Shown: positions 25,794-34,961, numbered from the stretch's first letter. The stretch: 64,000 nt of DNA from Halomonas alkalisoli (GCF_021412585.1 NZ_JAKCMI010000041.1:300848-364847); one strand, 5' to 3'. Notes: generated by a model not told the origin, from the sequence alone. Translations and numbers: made by a program.

Positions 25794-26150
25794 ATGGCCG
25801 ATATCACGTCCCGGCTGGAAGCCGTCAAGGAAGGGATCAGGAAGCTGGCGAACCTGGCGGGAACCGAGCAGGCGGAGCCGGCGCGACAGCTGGCGGCCAA
25901 GCTCGGCGCCGATCTCGACCGTGTGGCGGCTGAGGCCGCAGCCCAGCCGAGCCCCCCCGCCACTCCGGAAAAGGCGTCTCCCCCCGCACCGCGCCATGAG
26001 GAGATCCGCTGCCCGATCTGTTCGCTGCGCTCCTTCACCTACCAGAGGGGAACGGTGCGTGAATCGGCCGACGCCAGTACCGGCTTCGAGGCATTCTATC
26101 GCTGCCTGAGTTGCGGTCACCAAGGATGGCATGAAGCGGATCTCGACTAA
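25794..26150 (+). CDS. Hypothetical protein with C-terminal zinc ribbon
   Basis: 118-residue soluble protein. Residues 1-50 form an Ala/Glu-rich helical region, residues 52-68 a Pro/Ala linker, and the C-terminus a two-knuckle zinc ribbon (CPICSLRSFTYQRGT and YRCLSCGHQGW). Such ribbons bind nucleic acid or protein partners. The family is not recognised. A good AGGAG site precedes the ATG. It stands alone, convergent with argO. Confidence 0.8.
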   Translation: MADITSRLEAVKEGIRKLANLAGTEQAEPARQLAAKLGADLDRVAAEAAAQPSPPATPEKASPPAPRHEEIRCPICSLRSFTYQRGTVRESADASTGFEAFYRCLSCGHQGWHEADLD

Positions 26151-26155
26151 GGCCT

Positions 26156-26761
26156 CTACACCCCATTGCGGAGCAGGTGCAGGGCCACCGCCGCCATCAT
26201 CAGCCCGATCGCCCCATCGATCAGGCGCCAGGCCAGGGGGCGCGAGAGCCATGGCGACAGCAGCGCACCGCCCCAGGCAAGCAGGCTGAACCACAGGATC
26301 GACGCGGTGCTCGCTCCGGCAACGAAGGTGGTGGCACTCTCCTGCTGGGCGCCGATGGCAGGTATCAGCAACAGGGTATCGAGATAGACCTGGGGGTTGA
26401 GAATCGTCACCGCCAGGGTGGCGAACAGCACATGCTTCAGGCTGCGCCCGCCCTCCTTCGAGGCCGCCAGCGCCGCTCGCCCGGTAGCGGCTCGATAGAA
26501 CGCCTGGGCGGCGAGCCATGAGAGAAACGCCACGCCCAGCCAGCGCATCGCCTCCATGGCGCTCGGCATGGTCAGCAGTATCGCGCTGACACCGAACATG
26601 CCGGCCGTCAGCAGCACCACATCGGTGCCCATGCAGAGCCCCGCCGACCACCAGTGATGCTCTCGCCTGACCGCCAGGCCCAGCACATAGGCATTCTGCG
26701 CGCCGATGGCGATGATGATCCCGCCACATACGATCAATCCGGTGAGATAACTCTCCAGCAT
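26156..26761 (-). CDS. argO: LysE/ArgO-family amino-acid exporter
   Basis: Inner-membrane exporter of basic amino acids, 201 residues with six hydrophobic segments. The LysE/ArgO signature GAQNAYVL is near the N-terminus and the second-half motif TILNPQVYLDT is present, which separates ArgO from RhtB proteins. It is divergent from an ArgP-like LysR gene, the classical argO-argP arrangement, so induction by arginine or repression by lysine through that regulator is expected. The stop is 5 bp from the end of the zinc-ribbon gene. Confidence 0.93.
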   Translation of the reverse strand: MLESYLTGLIVCGGIIIAIGAQNAYVLGLAVRREHHWWSAGLCMGTDVVLLTAGMFGVSAILLTMPSAMEAMRWLGVAFLSWLAAQAFYRAATGRAALAASKEGGRSLKHVLFATLAVTILNPQVYLDTLLLIPAIGAQQESATTFVAGASTASILWFSLLAWGGALLSPWLSRPLAWRLIDGAIGLMMAAVALHLLRNGV

Positions 26762-26886
26762 CGCCTGCCCTCCTCAATGAATGCTCGGAATATCCGACTT
26801 GAATGCGGCAAGCATAATGGGGAGGCGATATACTGAAAAATCATACCACTAATGACACATCAGTTTTTCTAATAAAGAGCCGCTCC

Positions 26887-27759
26887 ATGCTGGACTACAA
26901 ACTGCTTCAGGCCCTGGCCACGGTCATCGAATGCGGGGGATTCGAGCGCGCCGGCGATGCCCTGGGGCTATCGCAATCGGCGATTTCCCAGCGCATCAAG
27001 TCGCTGGAGATCCGACTGGGGCAGCCGGTGCTGATCCGTCACCCCGAACTGCACCCGACCCCCGCCGGCCAGCGCCTGCTCAATCACTACCAGCAGGTGC
27101 AGCTGCTCGAGCGGGACCTGCGCACCACCCTGCCCACCCTGGAGGAGTCCGCTCCCAGGCTGCGTATCGCGATCAACGCCGACAGCCTGGTGACCTGGTG
27201 GGCCGACGCCGTGGGTGAACTCTGCCGCTCAGAAGGGCTGCTGCTGGATCTGGTGGTCGAGGATCAGGACGTGGGACTCAAGCGACTTCGCGACGGCGAC
27301 GTCGCCGCCTGCCTCTGTGCCAGTCCCCAGCCCATCGCCGGGGCCCGCTGCGTCCCCCTGGGCGAGATGGCCTATCACCCTCTGGCCACACCGGACTACA
27401 TCGCCCGTCATTTTCCCCACGGCCTTTCCAACGATGCCTTCCGCCAGGCCCCCGCCATCGTCTTCGGTCCCCACGACCAGCTGCAGCATCGCTTCCTGGC
27501 CCAATGCGGCTATCACGGCAGCTTTCCCTATCACCTCTGCCCCTCTTCGGAGGGCTTTGTGCGACTGGCCCTCGCCGGCATGGGCTACGGCATGATCCCG
27601 CAATTGATGCAGGCAGACGCCTTGATGGAAGAAGGCAAGCTGGCCAGCATCGCACCGGGCAAATCGCTTTCGGTCCCGCTCTACTGGCATTTCTGGCGCC
27701 ATAGCGGCACCGTGCTGGAGCGCCTGACCCGCGCCCTTGGCAAGGTAGCGCTGAAATAA
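26887..27759 (+). CDS. argP: ArgP/IciA-family LysR regulator
   Basis: 290-residue LysR protein with the ArgP N-terminus (LDYKLLQALATVIECGGFERA, LGLSQSAISQRIKSLE) and effector domain containing the PxYWHFW-like ending LYWHFWRHSG. ArgP activates argO in response to arginine and antagonises it with lysine. It is divergent from argO with a 125-bp AT-rich intergenic region that should hold the operator. Assignment is by both sequence and context. Confidence 0.93.
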   Translation: MLDYKLLQALATVIECGGFERAGDALGLSQSAISQRIKSLEIRLGQPVLIRHPELHPTPAGQRLLNHYQQVQLLERDLRTTLPTLEESAPRLRIAINADSLVTWWADAVGELCRSEGLLLDLVVEDQDVGLKRLRDGDVAACLCASPQPIAGARCVPLGEMAYHPLATPDYIARHFPHGLSNDAFRQAPAIVFGPHDQLQHRFLAQCGYHGSFPYHLCPSSEGFVRLALAGMGYGMIPQLMQADALMEEGKLASIAPGKSLSVPLYWHFWRHSGTVLERLTRALGKVALK

Positions 27760-27789
27760 TGAACACCGGGTTAGCCAGACGCCATCACG

Positions 27790-30700
27790 CTATTCATGGT
27801 ATTGCCTCAGCGCCTCGTCACAGCCCATCCCCACCTCCTCGCCGCCGCCGGGATCGATCCAGGGCAGGATCGCCAGCGGCGGGGCGACCAGGGCACCAAG
27901 CGCTGATAGTAAGCCTCGTCCCAGCAGTTCAGGGGTCACGACTTCCACTCTCAGATCGCTCAACGGTCCTTCCAGCTTGACCGGGGTATTGGCCGTAAAC
28001 AGGGTGACCTCACGGTTGTGGCCTTCAAACGCCATGTCCAGCTCTTCCGTGGCCAGGTTCATTGCCCCGGCGCCGATGAAGTGAGCAATCTCGGTGGCCA
28101 TGAAGAAGTTCTCCAGGGTGACCAGGCCATGGTCGGCCTTGAGGTGAACATAGCTGCACTCCAGACGCACCTGCTCATCCTCGCCGGCCAGCGCCAGCAC
28201 CAGGGCATTGGCGACATTCAGTGGCATCAGCTCTGCGGCGATGATGTCCATCCACCCCTCGGACATGGCCAGCTCCAGCTCGCCGTTCAACCCGGCCATT
28301 ATCTCGGCCATCGAGCGTCCGCGAAAAGTGAATTCCCCGTGCCCGCCGATGATGCCGAGGGTGTCTTCGGCGACATCGGGGAGCCCCGCCTCGTCCAGCA
28401 GCGCGGCGAGGTTTACCTGGGTGAGTTCCAGCTGCAACTCACCCGCCGTGGTCTCCTGATGCGCATCCAGCACCCAGGCCGCATACACCTGCCCGCCACC
28501 GAGCCCCACTCGCAGCGGCGAGACGGTCATCACCCCCTGCTCCAGCTCGAGGTCGAGACTCAAGTCGTTGAGCGGTGCGTACCGGGAATGAACCTCCGCA
28601 GCCTGATAGTCCAGCACCGCATCGGTGTTACGCAGCGCCTCCAGGTTCCAGTGATCGTCGGGGAAAACTCGCTGACCCGGCCGTCCTTCATCCGGCCCGT
28701 TTTCCGGCTCGATACCCAGCAGCTCATCGACATCGACCCATGCAGAGGTCAGGGTGGCCCATACTTGATTCCGCTCACCCAGGCGCAGTCGCACATCACC
28801 GGCCACGTCGCTGTTCCCGACGCTTCCCTCCATGCCATCCAGGTTGAGCAGATTGCCGCTGTAGCGCAGGTAGCCGGCAACGTCATAGGGCGGCAGGTCC
28901 GGCAGGCTGATGCCGGTCAGTTCGGTCAGCTCCGCCGGGGAGGGGCCTTCGAGCCGAGCATCGCCTTCCAACGATTCCAGCGCGAAGGGGCGGACCACGC
29001 TGCCGTTGATGTACAGCCGAGTATCGCGGGTACTCAGCTCACCGGTCACCGGATAAGGTGTCTCGTCGACGGCCAGGCCGAGCAATGGCCCCACGACCAG
29101 GTCGTAGTCAAACGGTGACTGCTCATAGGTGCCGTCGCCGACCAGGTGAAGGCCGGGGGTGTCGGCCCCCTCCACGGAGCTGGCCCGCAGGGACAGGGCC
29201 AGACCCCACTGCGGGCCGTGATAGTCCAGCGCGGTGTCCTCGAACAGCAGCCCACCCTCCACCACCGCCACATTGAGCCGACCGGAGAGGGTGCCGATCT
29301 CGCCCTGGCCCAGTGGCGCCAGCGCCATGCCGAGATTGATCTGGTCGAGCTGGGCCGATAGGTTCGCCGCCAGCCGCCGGTCCCGCTCTTCCGCCCAGCC
29401 CTCCAGGGTCAGTGCCCCCTGCTGACCCCAGGCCTCCTCCTGCAGCGCATGAAAGTGCGCAATGGTGAGGCGCGACCCTTCGACGTCTCCTTCCAGCGTC
29501 ACCTCGTGCAGGACCCGGTCGGCATGGATCAGCCGGTCGAAGGCCAGGTCGAACCTGGCATCGTATCCATCGAGCCCCTTCAGTGACTCGGCCAGGCCCC
29601 GGTCCCAGTCATGTCCCGGCCCCAGTCCATCCCATGCCGAACCATCGGTGGTGGTGTCATCCAGCAGCTCCCAGCGATTCAAGTCCAGCGATTCTCCATG
29701 GATGCGAGTGGCGAAGTGGGGCACATCACGCCCGAAATCCACCGTCAGGTCGCCCGTGAGATGGAGCTCATCGATGCGTCCCTGCGCATCGTCGAGGCTC
29801 AGCACGTTATCGCTGTAACGCAGGAAGGCTTCAAGCCAGTAGGGAGGCAGCGGCGGCAGGTCGACCCCGAACAGCGCGAAGAACTCCTCGGGCGTGGGCC
29901 CCTCAAGGCGAGCGTCGCCTTCGATTGCCTCGAGCTCGAAGGGACGGACCAGACGTCCATCCATCTGCAGTAGGGTGGCCCCCGTGCTCACCTGGCCGAC
30001 AAGCGGATAGCTCGGCGCCGCTTCGACCAGGTCGACCGGCCCCACCGTCAGGTCGTACTCGACCGGCTGCCCCCCATAGGCGCCATTGCCGACCAGTCGC
30101 ACCGCCGGCCTGTCGTCATGGTCGACCTCGTGGCTCTCGGCACGTAGTGAAAGCGCCAGCTCCCAGGCCGGTACGCGATAGTCGAGAGCGGTATCCTCGA
30201 ACAGCAGCGCCCCCTCCTGCAGCCGGGCATTGACCTGGCCATCGACGATGCCCACCTCGCCCAGGCCCAGCGGGGCCAGGGCCGCTGTCAGGTCGAAGGC
30301 CTCGAACCGCGCCGCCACTGCCGCCACCGGACGTTCCTCATGCCGCTCGATGCGCCCTTCCGCGCCGAGCGCCCGAGGCGACGCTTCGTCCTCCTTCCGC
30401 TGCAGCGCCTGGAGGCGGTCGATGATGACACTGCCCTCTCCGGCCCGGCCCTGAAGAATCAGCTCATGAAGGATCTGGTCGCCGTAGCGGAGCTCTTCCA
30501 CGGCAATGTCCAGAACCGCCTCGTAGGACTCCAGCGCCCCCAGCACTTCGGCCAGCTCCTGCTCCCATTCAGGGCCGGGAAAGGAAATATCCACCTCATC
30601 GACCCAGCGTTCCAGGTCCAGTTCGACCAGATCGAGCCGCGCCTGGAGAGAGAGCACGTCCAGATCGAGATCCAGCTCCAGCGCACCGGAGAAGAGGTCG

Positions 30701-31362
30701 TTCCCTACCTGCCCCTCCATCGACTCGGCGTGGAGGTAGCCCTCGGCACGCAGGTAATGAACCAGCCCCTGATACTCCAGCTCGTCTTCCTTGAAGCGCC
30801 CATCGCCCCAGACCTCGAGGCTCAGCCCCTCCGTCGTGTCTGCTCCCGGCGTCTGGAAGACGGCATCGAGCTGGAGATCCAGGGCCGCATCGCGGTAGAC
30901 CAGATGCCCCTGACCGATGTTGAACTCATCGGGCCACAGGGGCTCATCGCCCTCCTCCGAGTCACCGCCATCGAACAGTCCTTCCCAATTGCTGGAGCCA
31001 TCTTCTCGTCGGATCAGGTGCAGTACAGGTTGATCGATGGCTATGCGGTCCAATTCCAGCCTGCCCTGCAGCAGGGCGCGGACATTGAGGGTAACCGACA
31101 GCTCGTACATGCGCGCCAGCGGTTCCGCCTCGGCCCATTCGGCGCTGGCAATGCGCACCTCAGCGAGCTGCAGCGTGACGGGCGTGCCCCAGCCGATGCT
31201 ATGGTCGTCGATTTCGACCTCACGACCGAGCTGCTGACTGGCCTGTCGCTCCAGCCATGCGCGCATCCACGCCGACTCCAGCAGCAGCACCCCCGCCGTG
31301 GCCGCCAGAATCAGCACCACCCCCACAAGCGCCATACCCGTTAGTCGAGCCGCCCTGTTCAC
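27790..31362 (-). CDS. AsmA-family envelope protein with internal duplication
   Basis: 1190-residue protein of the AsmA/TamB-like superfamily, proteins that span the periplasm and are thought to move phospholipids between membranes. It has one N-terminal membrane helix (LTGMALVGVVLILAATAGVLLLE) and then the AsmA start (LGREVEIDD, LRIA-like VRIAS). The body has two related units of about 315 residues (about 250-565 and 565-880) sharing phrases such as LFEDTALDY and GDARLEGP. The C-terminal AsmA domain is clear (GIIGGHGEFTFRGRSMAEIMAGLNG). The GTG at 31362 was chosen because GGGATGGA precedes it; an ATG at 31398 lacks a site. It is strongly acidic, as in halophiles. Confidence 0.93.
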   Translation of the reverse strand: MNRAARLTGMALVGVVLILAATAGVLLLESAWMRAWLERQASQQLGREVEIDDHSIGWGTPVTLQLAEVRIASAEWAEAEPLARMYELSVTLNVRALLQGRLELDRIAIDQPVLHLIRREDGSSNWEGLFDGGDSEEGDEPLWPDEFNIGQGHLVYRDAALDLQLDAVFQTPGADTTEGLSLEVWGDGRFKEDELEYQGLVHYLRAEGYLHAESMEGQVGNDLFSGALELDLDLDVLSLQARLDLVELDLERWVDEVDISFPGPEWEQELAEVLGALESYEAVLDIAVEELRYGDQILHELILQGRAGEGSVIIDRLQALQRKEDEASPRALGAEGRIERHEERPVAAVAARFEAFDLTAALAPLGLGEVGIVDGQVNARLQEGALLFEDTALDYRVPAWELALSLRAESHEVDHDDRPAVRLVGNGAYGGQPVEYDLTVGPVDLVEAAPSYPLVGQVSTGATLLQMDGRLVRPFELEAIEGDARLEGPTPEEFFALFGVDLPPLPPYWLEAFLRYSDNVLSLDDAQGRIDELHLTGDLTVDFGRDVPHFATRIHGESLDLNRWELLDDTTTDGSAWDGLGPGHDWDRGLAESLKGLDGYDARFDLAFDRLIHADRVLHEVTLEGDVEGSRLTIAHFHALQEEAWGQQGALTLEGWAEERDRRLAANLSAQLDQINLGMALAPLGQGEIGTLSGRLNVAVVEGGLLFEDTALDYHGPQWGLALSLRASSVEGADTPGLHLVGDGTYEQSPFDYDLVVGPLLGLAVDETPYPVTGELSTRDTRLYINGSVVRPFALESLEGDARLEGPSPAELTELTGISLPDLPPYDVAGYLRYSGNLLNLDGMEGSVGNSDVAGDVRLRLGERNQVWATLTSAWVDVDELLGIEPENGPDEGRPGQRVFPDDHWNLEALRNTDAVLDYQAAEVHSRYAPLNDLSLDLELEQGVMTVSPLRVGLGGGQVYAAWVLDAHQETTAGELQLELTQVNLAALLDEAGLPDVAEDTLGIIGGHGEFTFRGRSMAEIMAGLNGELELAMSEGWMDIIAAELMPLNVANALVLALAGEDEQVRLECSYVHLKADHGLVTLENFFMATEIAHFIGAGAMNLATEELDMAFEGHNREVTLFTANTPVKLEGPLSDLRVEVVTPELLGRGLLSALGALVAPPLAILPWIDPGGGEEVGMGCDEALRQYHE

Positions 31363-31581
31363 ATTTCCATCCCTGGCCTCGCCGATACCCTTAACCATGG
31401 ACAGAGAAGCCGCATCAGTCCAACCGGGAACAGCAGGGGATTCGCCTGATCGCCGCAGCGTGTGGCCCACGCCATGGCTTGACAAAGCGTCGTGCAGCCA
31501 GATCAGTTACAAAAAGAATGCTGCAATGCAGCAAGAAAGGGCCTACGCTGGATCGTGAAGTCCCTTCAGGAGGGCCAAAGC

Positions 31582-31755
31582 ATGAACACCGCAACGCAGC
31601 AAACTCAATCATTCGAAGCCGAAGTACTGCAGTTCTGGGCCAACCAGGCTCGGCTGGAGCGTACCGCATCCGATGCCTTAGCCGACTACCTGGCCAGCGT
31701 ACGTCACGCCCCCCTGGCTCCCACTCAGGGTCATTCCGGCCACCTCACTCACTAG
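31582..31755 (+). CDS. Small hypothetical protein, 57 residues
   Basis: Short soluble protein starting MNTATQQTQSFEAEVLQFWA, helical and Gln/Ala-rich, with no recognised motif. It has a very good ribosome site (AGGAGGG, 8 nt before ATG), which is the main reason to accept it. It is divergent from the AsmA gene. An upstream in-frame ATG at 31492 is unlikely because it would bypass this site. Confidence 0.55.
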   Translation: MNTATQQTQSFEAEVLQFWANQARLERTASDALADYLASVRHAPLAPTQGHSGHLTH

Positions 31756-31824
31756 CATCATTGCCACTGGCACCATGACAAGAGCCGTGAGGGCGGCGCC
31801 CCCGCCGTTCCATGGCAGGCCGTG

Positions 31825-31857
31825 CTCGGAAACTACCACCATGGTGGTGTTTCCGAG
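31825..31857. terminator. Near-perfect hairpin after the 57-residue ORF
   Basis: Arms CTCGGAAAC-(t)-ACCACC and GGTGGTGTTTCCGAG pair along 15 positions with one bulged T, closing on AT. It lacks a T-tract of four or more (TCTTTGC follows). It could be a weak terminator for the small upstream gene or, given its symmetry, an operator for the 31970 gene, whose promoter region (TTGACG at 31871) starts right after it. Confidence 0.45.
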
Positions 31858-31969
31858 TCTTTGCACTTTATTGACGGCTTAAAGGGTATATAGTGGCACC
31901 GTACTATCTTTCTCATACGGAGCAGAAAACACGATCGACCACTTTTCCAAGCCAGCCCGGAGGTTTCAT

Positions 31970-32281
31970 ATGAAAATCTATAAACCTGAGTGGCAATGCA
32001 CGTTTAGCGTATATGAAGGCGTGGAAGAAGCGTCAAGCTGGAAAGAGCGCATCGCATGGCGACTGCGGCAGTTTGCCGACAAGCTGGATGGCAGCGGAAG
32101 GACGATCAAGATCGACTGCAGCGTTACCCCCCACGTGAGCCGCCAGGATATCGACACCTGCCTGGGAAAGGGCTTTGAAGTCACCCAGGGGCTGTTGACC
32201 CAGCTCGCGCAGCAAGCGGCCTGCGAAGACGTCATGCGTGACGCCAAGGCCGAGCTGTACAAGGAAGATTACCCATCCTGA
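31970..32281 (+). CDS. Hypothetical protein, 103 residues
   Basis: Soluble protein beginning MKIYKPEWQCTFSVYEGVEEA with no family that I recognise. It is Lys-, Gln- and Glu-rich with mixed alpha/beta character and no membrane segment. GGAGG lies just upstream of the ATG, and a rho-independent terminator closes the transcript at 32305-32339, so it is very likely an expressed single-gene unit. Confidence 0.75.
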   Translation: MKIYKPEWQCTFSVYEGVEEASSWKERIAWRLRQFADKLDGSGRTIKIDCSVTPHVSRQDIDTCLGKGFEVTQGLLTQLAQQAACEDVMRDAKAELYKEDYPS

Positions 32282-32304
32282 TGGGTGACGTAGAGGTAGC
32301 GACC

Positions 32305-32339
32305 ACACCCTGTTGAGCCCCGGCCCAACAGGGTGTTTT
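32305..32339 (+). terminator. Rho-independent terminator
   Basis: Perfect 11-bp stem ACACCCTGTTG / CAACAGGGTGT with a 10-base loop, the right arm running into a short T run (TGTTTTC). It ends the 31970-32281 transcript. Confidence 0.85.
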
Positions 32340-32411
32340 CATATCGGGTTGCCCCTGGCGGGCAATACGGCTACTATCCTGCCGGCAACCCCTGTTAACG
32401 TCGGCGATCTT

Positions 32412-32444
32412 GTGACATATGGAAACTCACGGGTGACATATGGA
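32412..32444. repeat. Direct repeat GTGACATATGGA, 21-bp spacing
   Basis: Two exact copies of GTGACATATGGA at 32412-32423 and 32433-32444, start to start 21 bp, which is two helical turns. They lie about 150-180 bp upstream of the RlpA-like gene in an otherwise featureless 255-bp gap. Such spacing fits a dimer or pair of regulators binding to one DNA face, but no candidate regulator is adjacent. Confidence 0.5.
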
Positions 32445-32594
32445 TACCGATTTCCGGTGGGCAACACATGCCTGGGGGGCTGGTTTGAGACGAGTGCGAG
32501 GCTGGTGCAGCATGAGCCCGCGTCCTCAATCACTCATGGCGCCTGATCGTGGGATACGATTATGCGGCGCGATGCAGTAGTCACGAGGTGAAAC

Positions 32595-32981
32595 ATGGCG
32601 ACACGAACTCGCCTGATCCAGACAGGTGCTCTGGTTAGCTTGGTAGGCCTGTTGCTGGTTGGCAAAGTAGCGGCCCATGAAACACCGGAGCTTATCGACC
32701 AGGGCATAGCATCCTTCTACAGCGACCGCTTCCAGGGGCAGACGACCGCCAGCGGTGAGCCCTTCGATCAGCAGGCCCTGACCGCAGCCCACCCGAGCCT
32801 GCCATTCGGCACCGAAGTCGTGGTGACCCGCCCGGACAATGGTCGCGAGGTCACGGTACTGATCAACGACCGCGGTCCTTTCGTCCAGGGACGCATCATC
32901 GATCTCTCCAAGCGCGCCGCCAGGGAACTGGGCATGATCAACCGCGGAACCGCTCCGGTACTCGTCACCTCCGTACAGTGA
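32595..32981 (+). CDS. RlpA-like double-psi beta-barrel secreted protein
   Basis: 128-residue protein with a signal peptide (LIQTGALVSLVGLLLVGKVAAH) and a DPBB domain of the RlpA/septal-ring type: GIASFYSDRFQGQTTASGEPF, LPFGTEVVVTR, VTVLINDRGPFVQGRIIDLSKRAA. This is the minimal catalytic unit; full RlpA also has a SPOR domain, absent here. The family cleaves naked glycan strands of peptidoglycan. No lipobox is seen, so it should be a soluble periplasmic protein. GAGGTG precedes the ATG. Confidence 0.9.
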   Translation: MATRTRLIQTGALVSLVGLLLVGKVAAHETPELIDQGIASFYSDRFQGQTTASGEPFDQQALTAAHPSLPFGTEVVVTRPDNGREVTVLINDRGPFVQGRIIDLSKRAARELGMINRGTAPVLVTSVQ

Positions 32982-33690
32982 TAGCGGCCTCTCGCCGCCC
33001 CCTCTGCCAATGTGGTCCCTAATTGCGCGGGCCGCTGTCAGGCGCTGGCTGGTAATCCCAGCCCGGAAACCTGAGCCCGACACCCTGGGCCCGGCATCTC
33101 CCGCTGGGCTGTAGCCTTGCCTGAAGAGAACGCGCCCCCCTGCCGCCATCGAATGAGAGGTGCGCCGGAAACGGGCCGCTGTCGCCATTCCCTCGATATC
33201 CCACCGCAGGTGTCGCCAAATGGATACGATATAACTCATTGTTTTTCAATGATATTACCCAGCCGGCCAGAAAGGCGTCGGCAAACAGCAACACTTCTTC
33301 GCCTATCGCTGGCCGAAATCCGTCATCCTGACACCCCATGCAAGATAGTTAATATTTATCCTATTGTTTTTAATGGAAAATATTATTCATGGCATCTTTA
33401 TCGCATTATCGTTGGCAATGGCAAGATGACTGGACCTGGCAAATGGCAAGACCATGGTCGGCTCAGTCCAAGGAGGCCCTGGCTGCGACAAGGAGACGTC
33501 GCCTCCCCCCTATTCTCAGCTGTCCGGGATGTCGGCTCGCTGACGGACAGCAAGATCCTTTAGTTCCCTGCGTACTTGGGCCGCTCTGCGGCCTTTTTTT
33601 TTGCCTCTACCGGCAAGGCAACAGGCACGGCGCATCACTTGGAAGCTCTATTCCGCTCGGCGAGATCAGACTTTGGAACGAGACGCCACT
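32982..33690 (+). other. 709-bp gap upstream of the diguanylate cyclase, possible structured leader
   Basis: No convincing gene. The first 330 bp look like ordinary noncoding sequence; frames read here are Arg/Pro-rich shadows. 33330-33420 is very AT-rich and promoter-like, then come a stem (GCTGTCC 33519-33525 with GGACAGC 33545-33551) and a strong terminator at 33579-33603. This could be a small noncoding RNA, or a terminator-bearing leader of the diguanylate cyclase gene that starts at 33691. I could not match it to the c-di-GMP-I (GEMM) consensus. Confidence 0.45.
33579..33602 (+). terminator. Intrinsic terminator upstream of the diguanylate cyclase
   Basis: Perfect stem GGCCGC / GCGGCC on a TCT loop, followed by nine T residues. 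It has no gene directly upstream on this strand (the nearest ends at 32981), so it ends either an RlpA readthrough transcript or a small RNA, or acts as an attenuator for the gene at 33691. Confidence 0.85.
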
Positions 33691-34548
33691 ATGCAAATGA
33701 AGCCCAAGCACTCACTACAGATTAGCCCCAACCTATTGCCGAGACTTCTGGCAGGCGCGGTCGTCATTGCCGCCGTGCTTGCCTTCAGCAGCCTGATACC
33801 GGAACAGACTGTCGTTCAAGCCACATTTCCGATAGGACTGGCGCCCGGTGCGCTGCATACCGGCCTCATACTGGCCGCCTTCCTCGGCGGCATCGCCCTG
33901 GCATCGGCCGTTGTCCTGCCGCCCCTGCGAAATGCCCGAGCTCGCGAAGCGCAGCTCAAGCAGACACAAGCAGTGCTGGAAGCATTGAACGAAGACCTGC
34001 ACCACCAGGCTACCCGCGATGGCCTGCTGGGCATTGTCAACCGCCGCGAGTTCGAGCGAGTACTCAATCTGGAATGGCGCCGTGCCGCACGGGAACGCCA
34101 GCCCCTCAGCCTGCTGATGATCGATGTCGACCACTTCAAGGTCTTCAACGATACCTACGGACACCTGGAGGGCGACCGCTGCCTGCAGGAAGTGACCACC
34201 ATACTCAACCAGGCGGCCAACCGTCCCGGCGACCTGCTGGCTCGATACGGTGGCGAGGAGATGGTCATCCTCGTCCCTCGCACTGGACAGGAAGGCGCAA
34301 CGGTTCTGGCTGAGCGAATCCACGCCCTGCTAACCGAACACGGCATCGCCTTCGGCGCCTCACCGGTAGCAGATCGCGTCACTGTCAGCATCGGGGTTGC
34401 CTCACTGCTGCCCGTGCATCACCGCAGCCCCCAGGCGCTGATTCAGCAGGCCGACGAAGGGCTTTACGCCGCCAAGAAAGAGGGTCGCAACAAGACCGCC
34501 ACCGTTTCTCGGCTGCGCTTGATCGCGCCACGGGAGGCGATCGCCTGA
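33691..34548 (+). CDS. Membrane diguanylate cyclase (GGDEF)
   Basis: 285-residue protein making c-di-GMP from two GTP. Two hydrophobic segments (LLAGAVVIAAVLAFSSL, TGLILAAFLGGIALASAVVL) enclose a short periplasmic loop, then a helix leads into the GGDEF domain. The signature reads RYGGEEMVILVP, an active GGEE(F/M) form, with the inhibitory site RPGD five residues before it. GTP-binding FKVFNDTYGH is intact. The start at 33691 is by similarity of layout; the ribosome site is weak. It follows a structured intergenic region with a terminator. Confidence 0.93.
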   Translation: MQMKPKHSLQISPNLLPRLLAGAVVIAAVLAFSSLIPEQTVVQATFPIGLAPGALHTGLILAAFLGGIALASAVVLPPLRNARAREAQLKQTQAVLEALNEDLHHQATRDGLLGIVNRREFERVLNLEWRRAARERQPLSLLMIDVDHFKVFNDTYGHLEGDRCLQEVTTILNQAANRPGDLLARYGGEEMVILVPRTGQEGATVLAERIHALLTEHGIAFGASPVADRVTVSIGVASLLPVHHRSPQALIQQADEGLYAAKKEGRNKTATVSRLRLIAPREAIA

Positions 34549-34571
34549 GCCAGGCATAGCCAGACCACCAC

Positions 34572-34961
34572 TCACAACGCCGCCTGAATCCGGGTAGCGG
34601 CATCGGCCAGCTCCTGCGGCTCCGCCTGAGCCAGCCCTTCCAGTCGAATATCCTCCATCGCATCGATCGGCACCAGGTGCAGATGAACATGCGGCACCTC
34701 CAGGCCAACGATTAACATCCCCACCCGCTCGCAGGGAAAGGCCCGCTTCTGCGCCTTGGCCAGCGTCTGCGACACGCGCATCAGATGGGCGGACAGCTCC
34801 GGCGACAGATCGTCCCAGTGGTCGATCTCCTGGCGCGGAATGACCAGCAGGTGGCCCGGCTTCATCGGGTTGAGGGTCATGATCGCAACACACTGCGCGT
34901 CGTCCCAGACGAAGTGACCCGGAATGTCTCCCTGGATGATACGGGTAAAGATGGTTGCCAT
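34572..34961 (-). CDS. HIT-family protein (histidine triad)
   Basis: Small nucleotide hydrolase/transferase of 129 residues. The histidine triad is VPHVHLHLVP and the N-terminal FTRIIQGDIP is typical of HIT/HinT proteins. It probably hydrolyses AMP-linked compounds such as AMP-lysine or acyl-AMP. It is larger than HinT (about 115) owing to a helical C-terminal tail. It is convergent with the diguanylate cyclase gene and otherwise isolated. Confidence 0.93.
   Translation of the reverse strand: MATIFTRIIQGDIPGHFVWDDAQCVAIMTLNPMKPGHLLVIPRQEIDHWDDLSPELSAHLMRVSQTLAKAQKRAFPCERVGMLIVGLEVPHVHLHLVPIDAMEDIRLEGLAQAEPQELADAATRIQAAL

Noticed and set aside
33330..33560. c-di-GMP-I (GEMM) riboswitch
   Set aside because: I looked for the conserved GEMM core and tetraloop-receptor but found no match.
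33389..33700. 103-codon ORF with CPGC ahead of the diguanylate cyclase
   Set aside because: It runs through the terminator stem and T-tract, has no ribosome site and reads as low-complexity Arg/Pro/Leu sequence.
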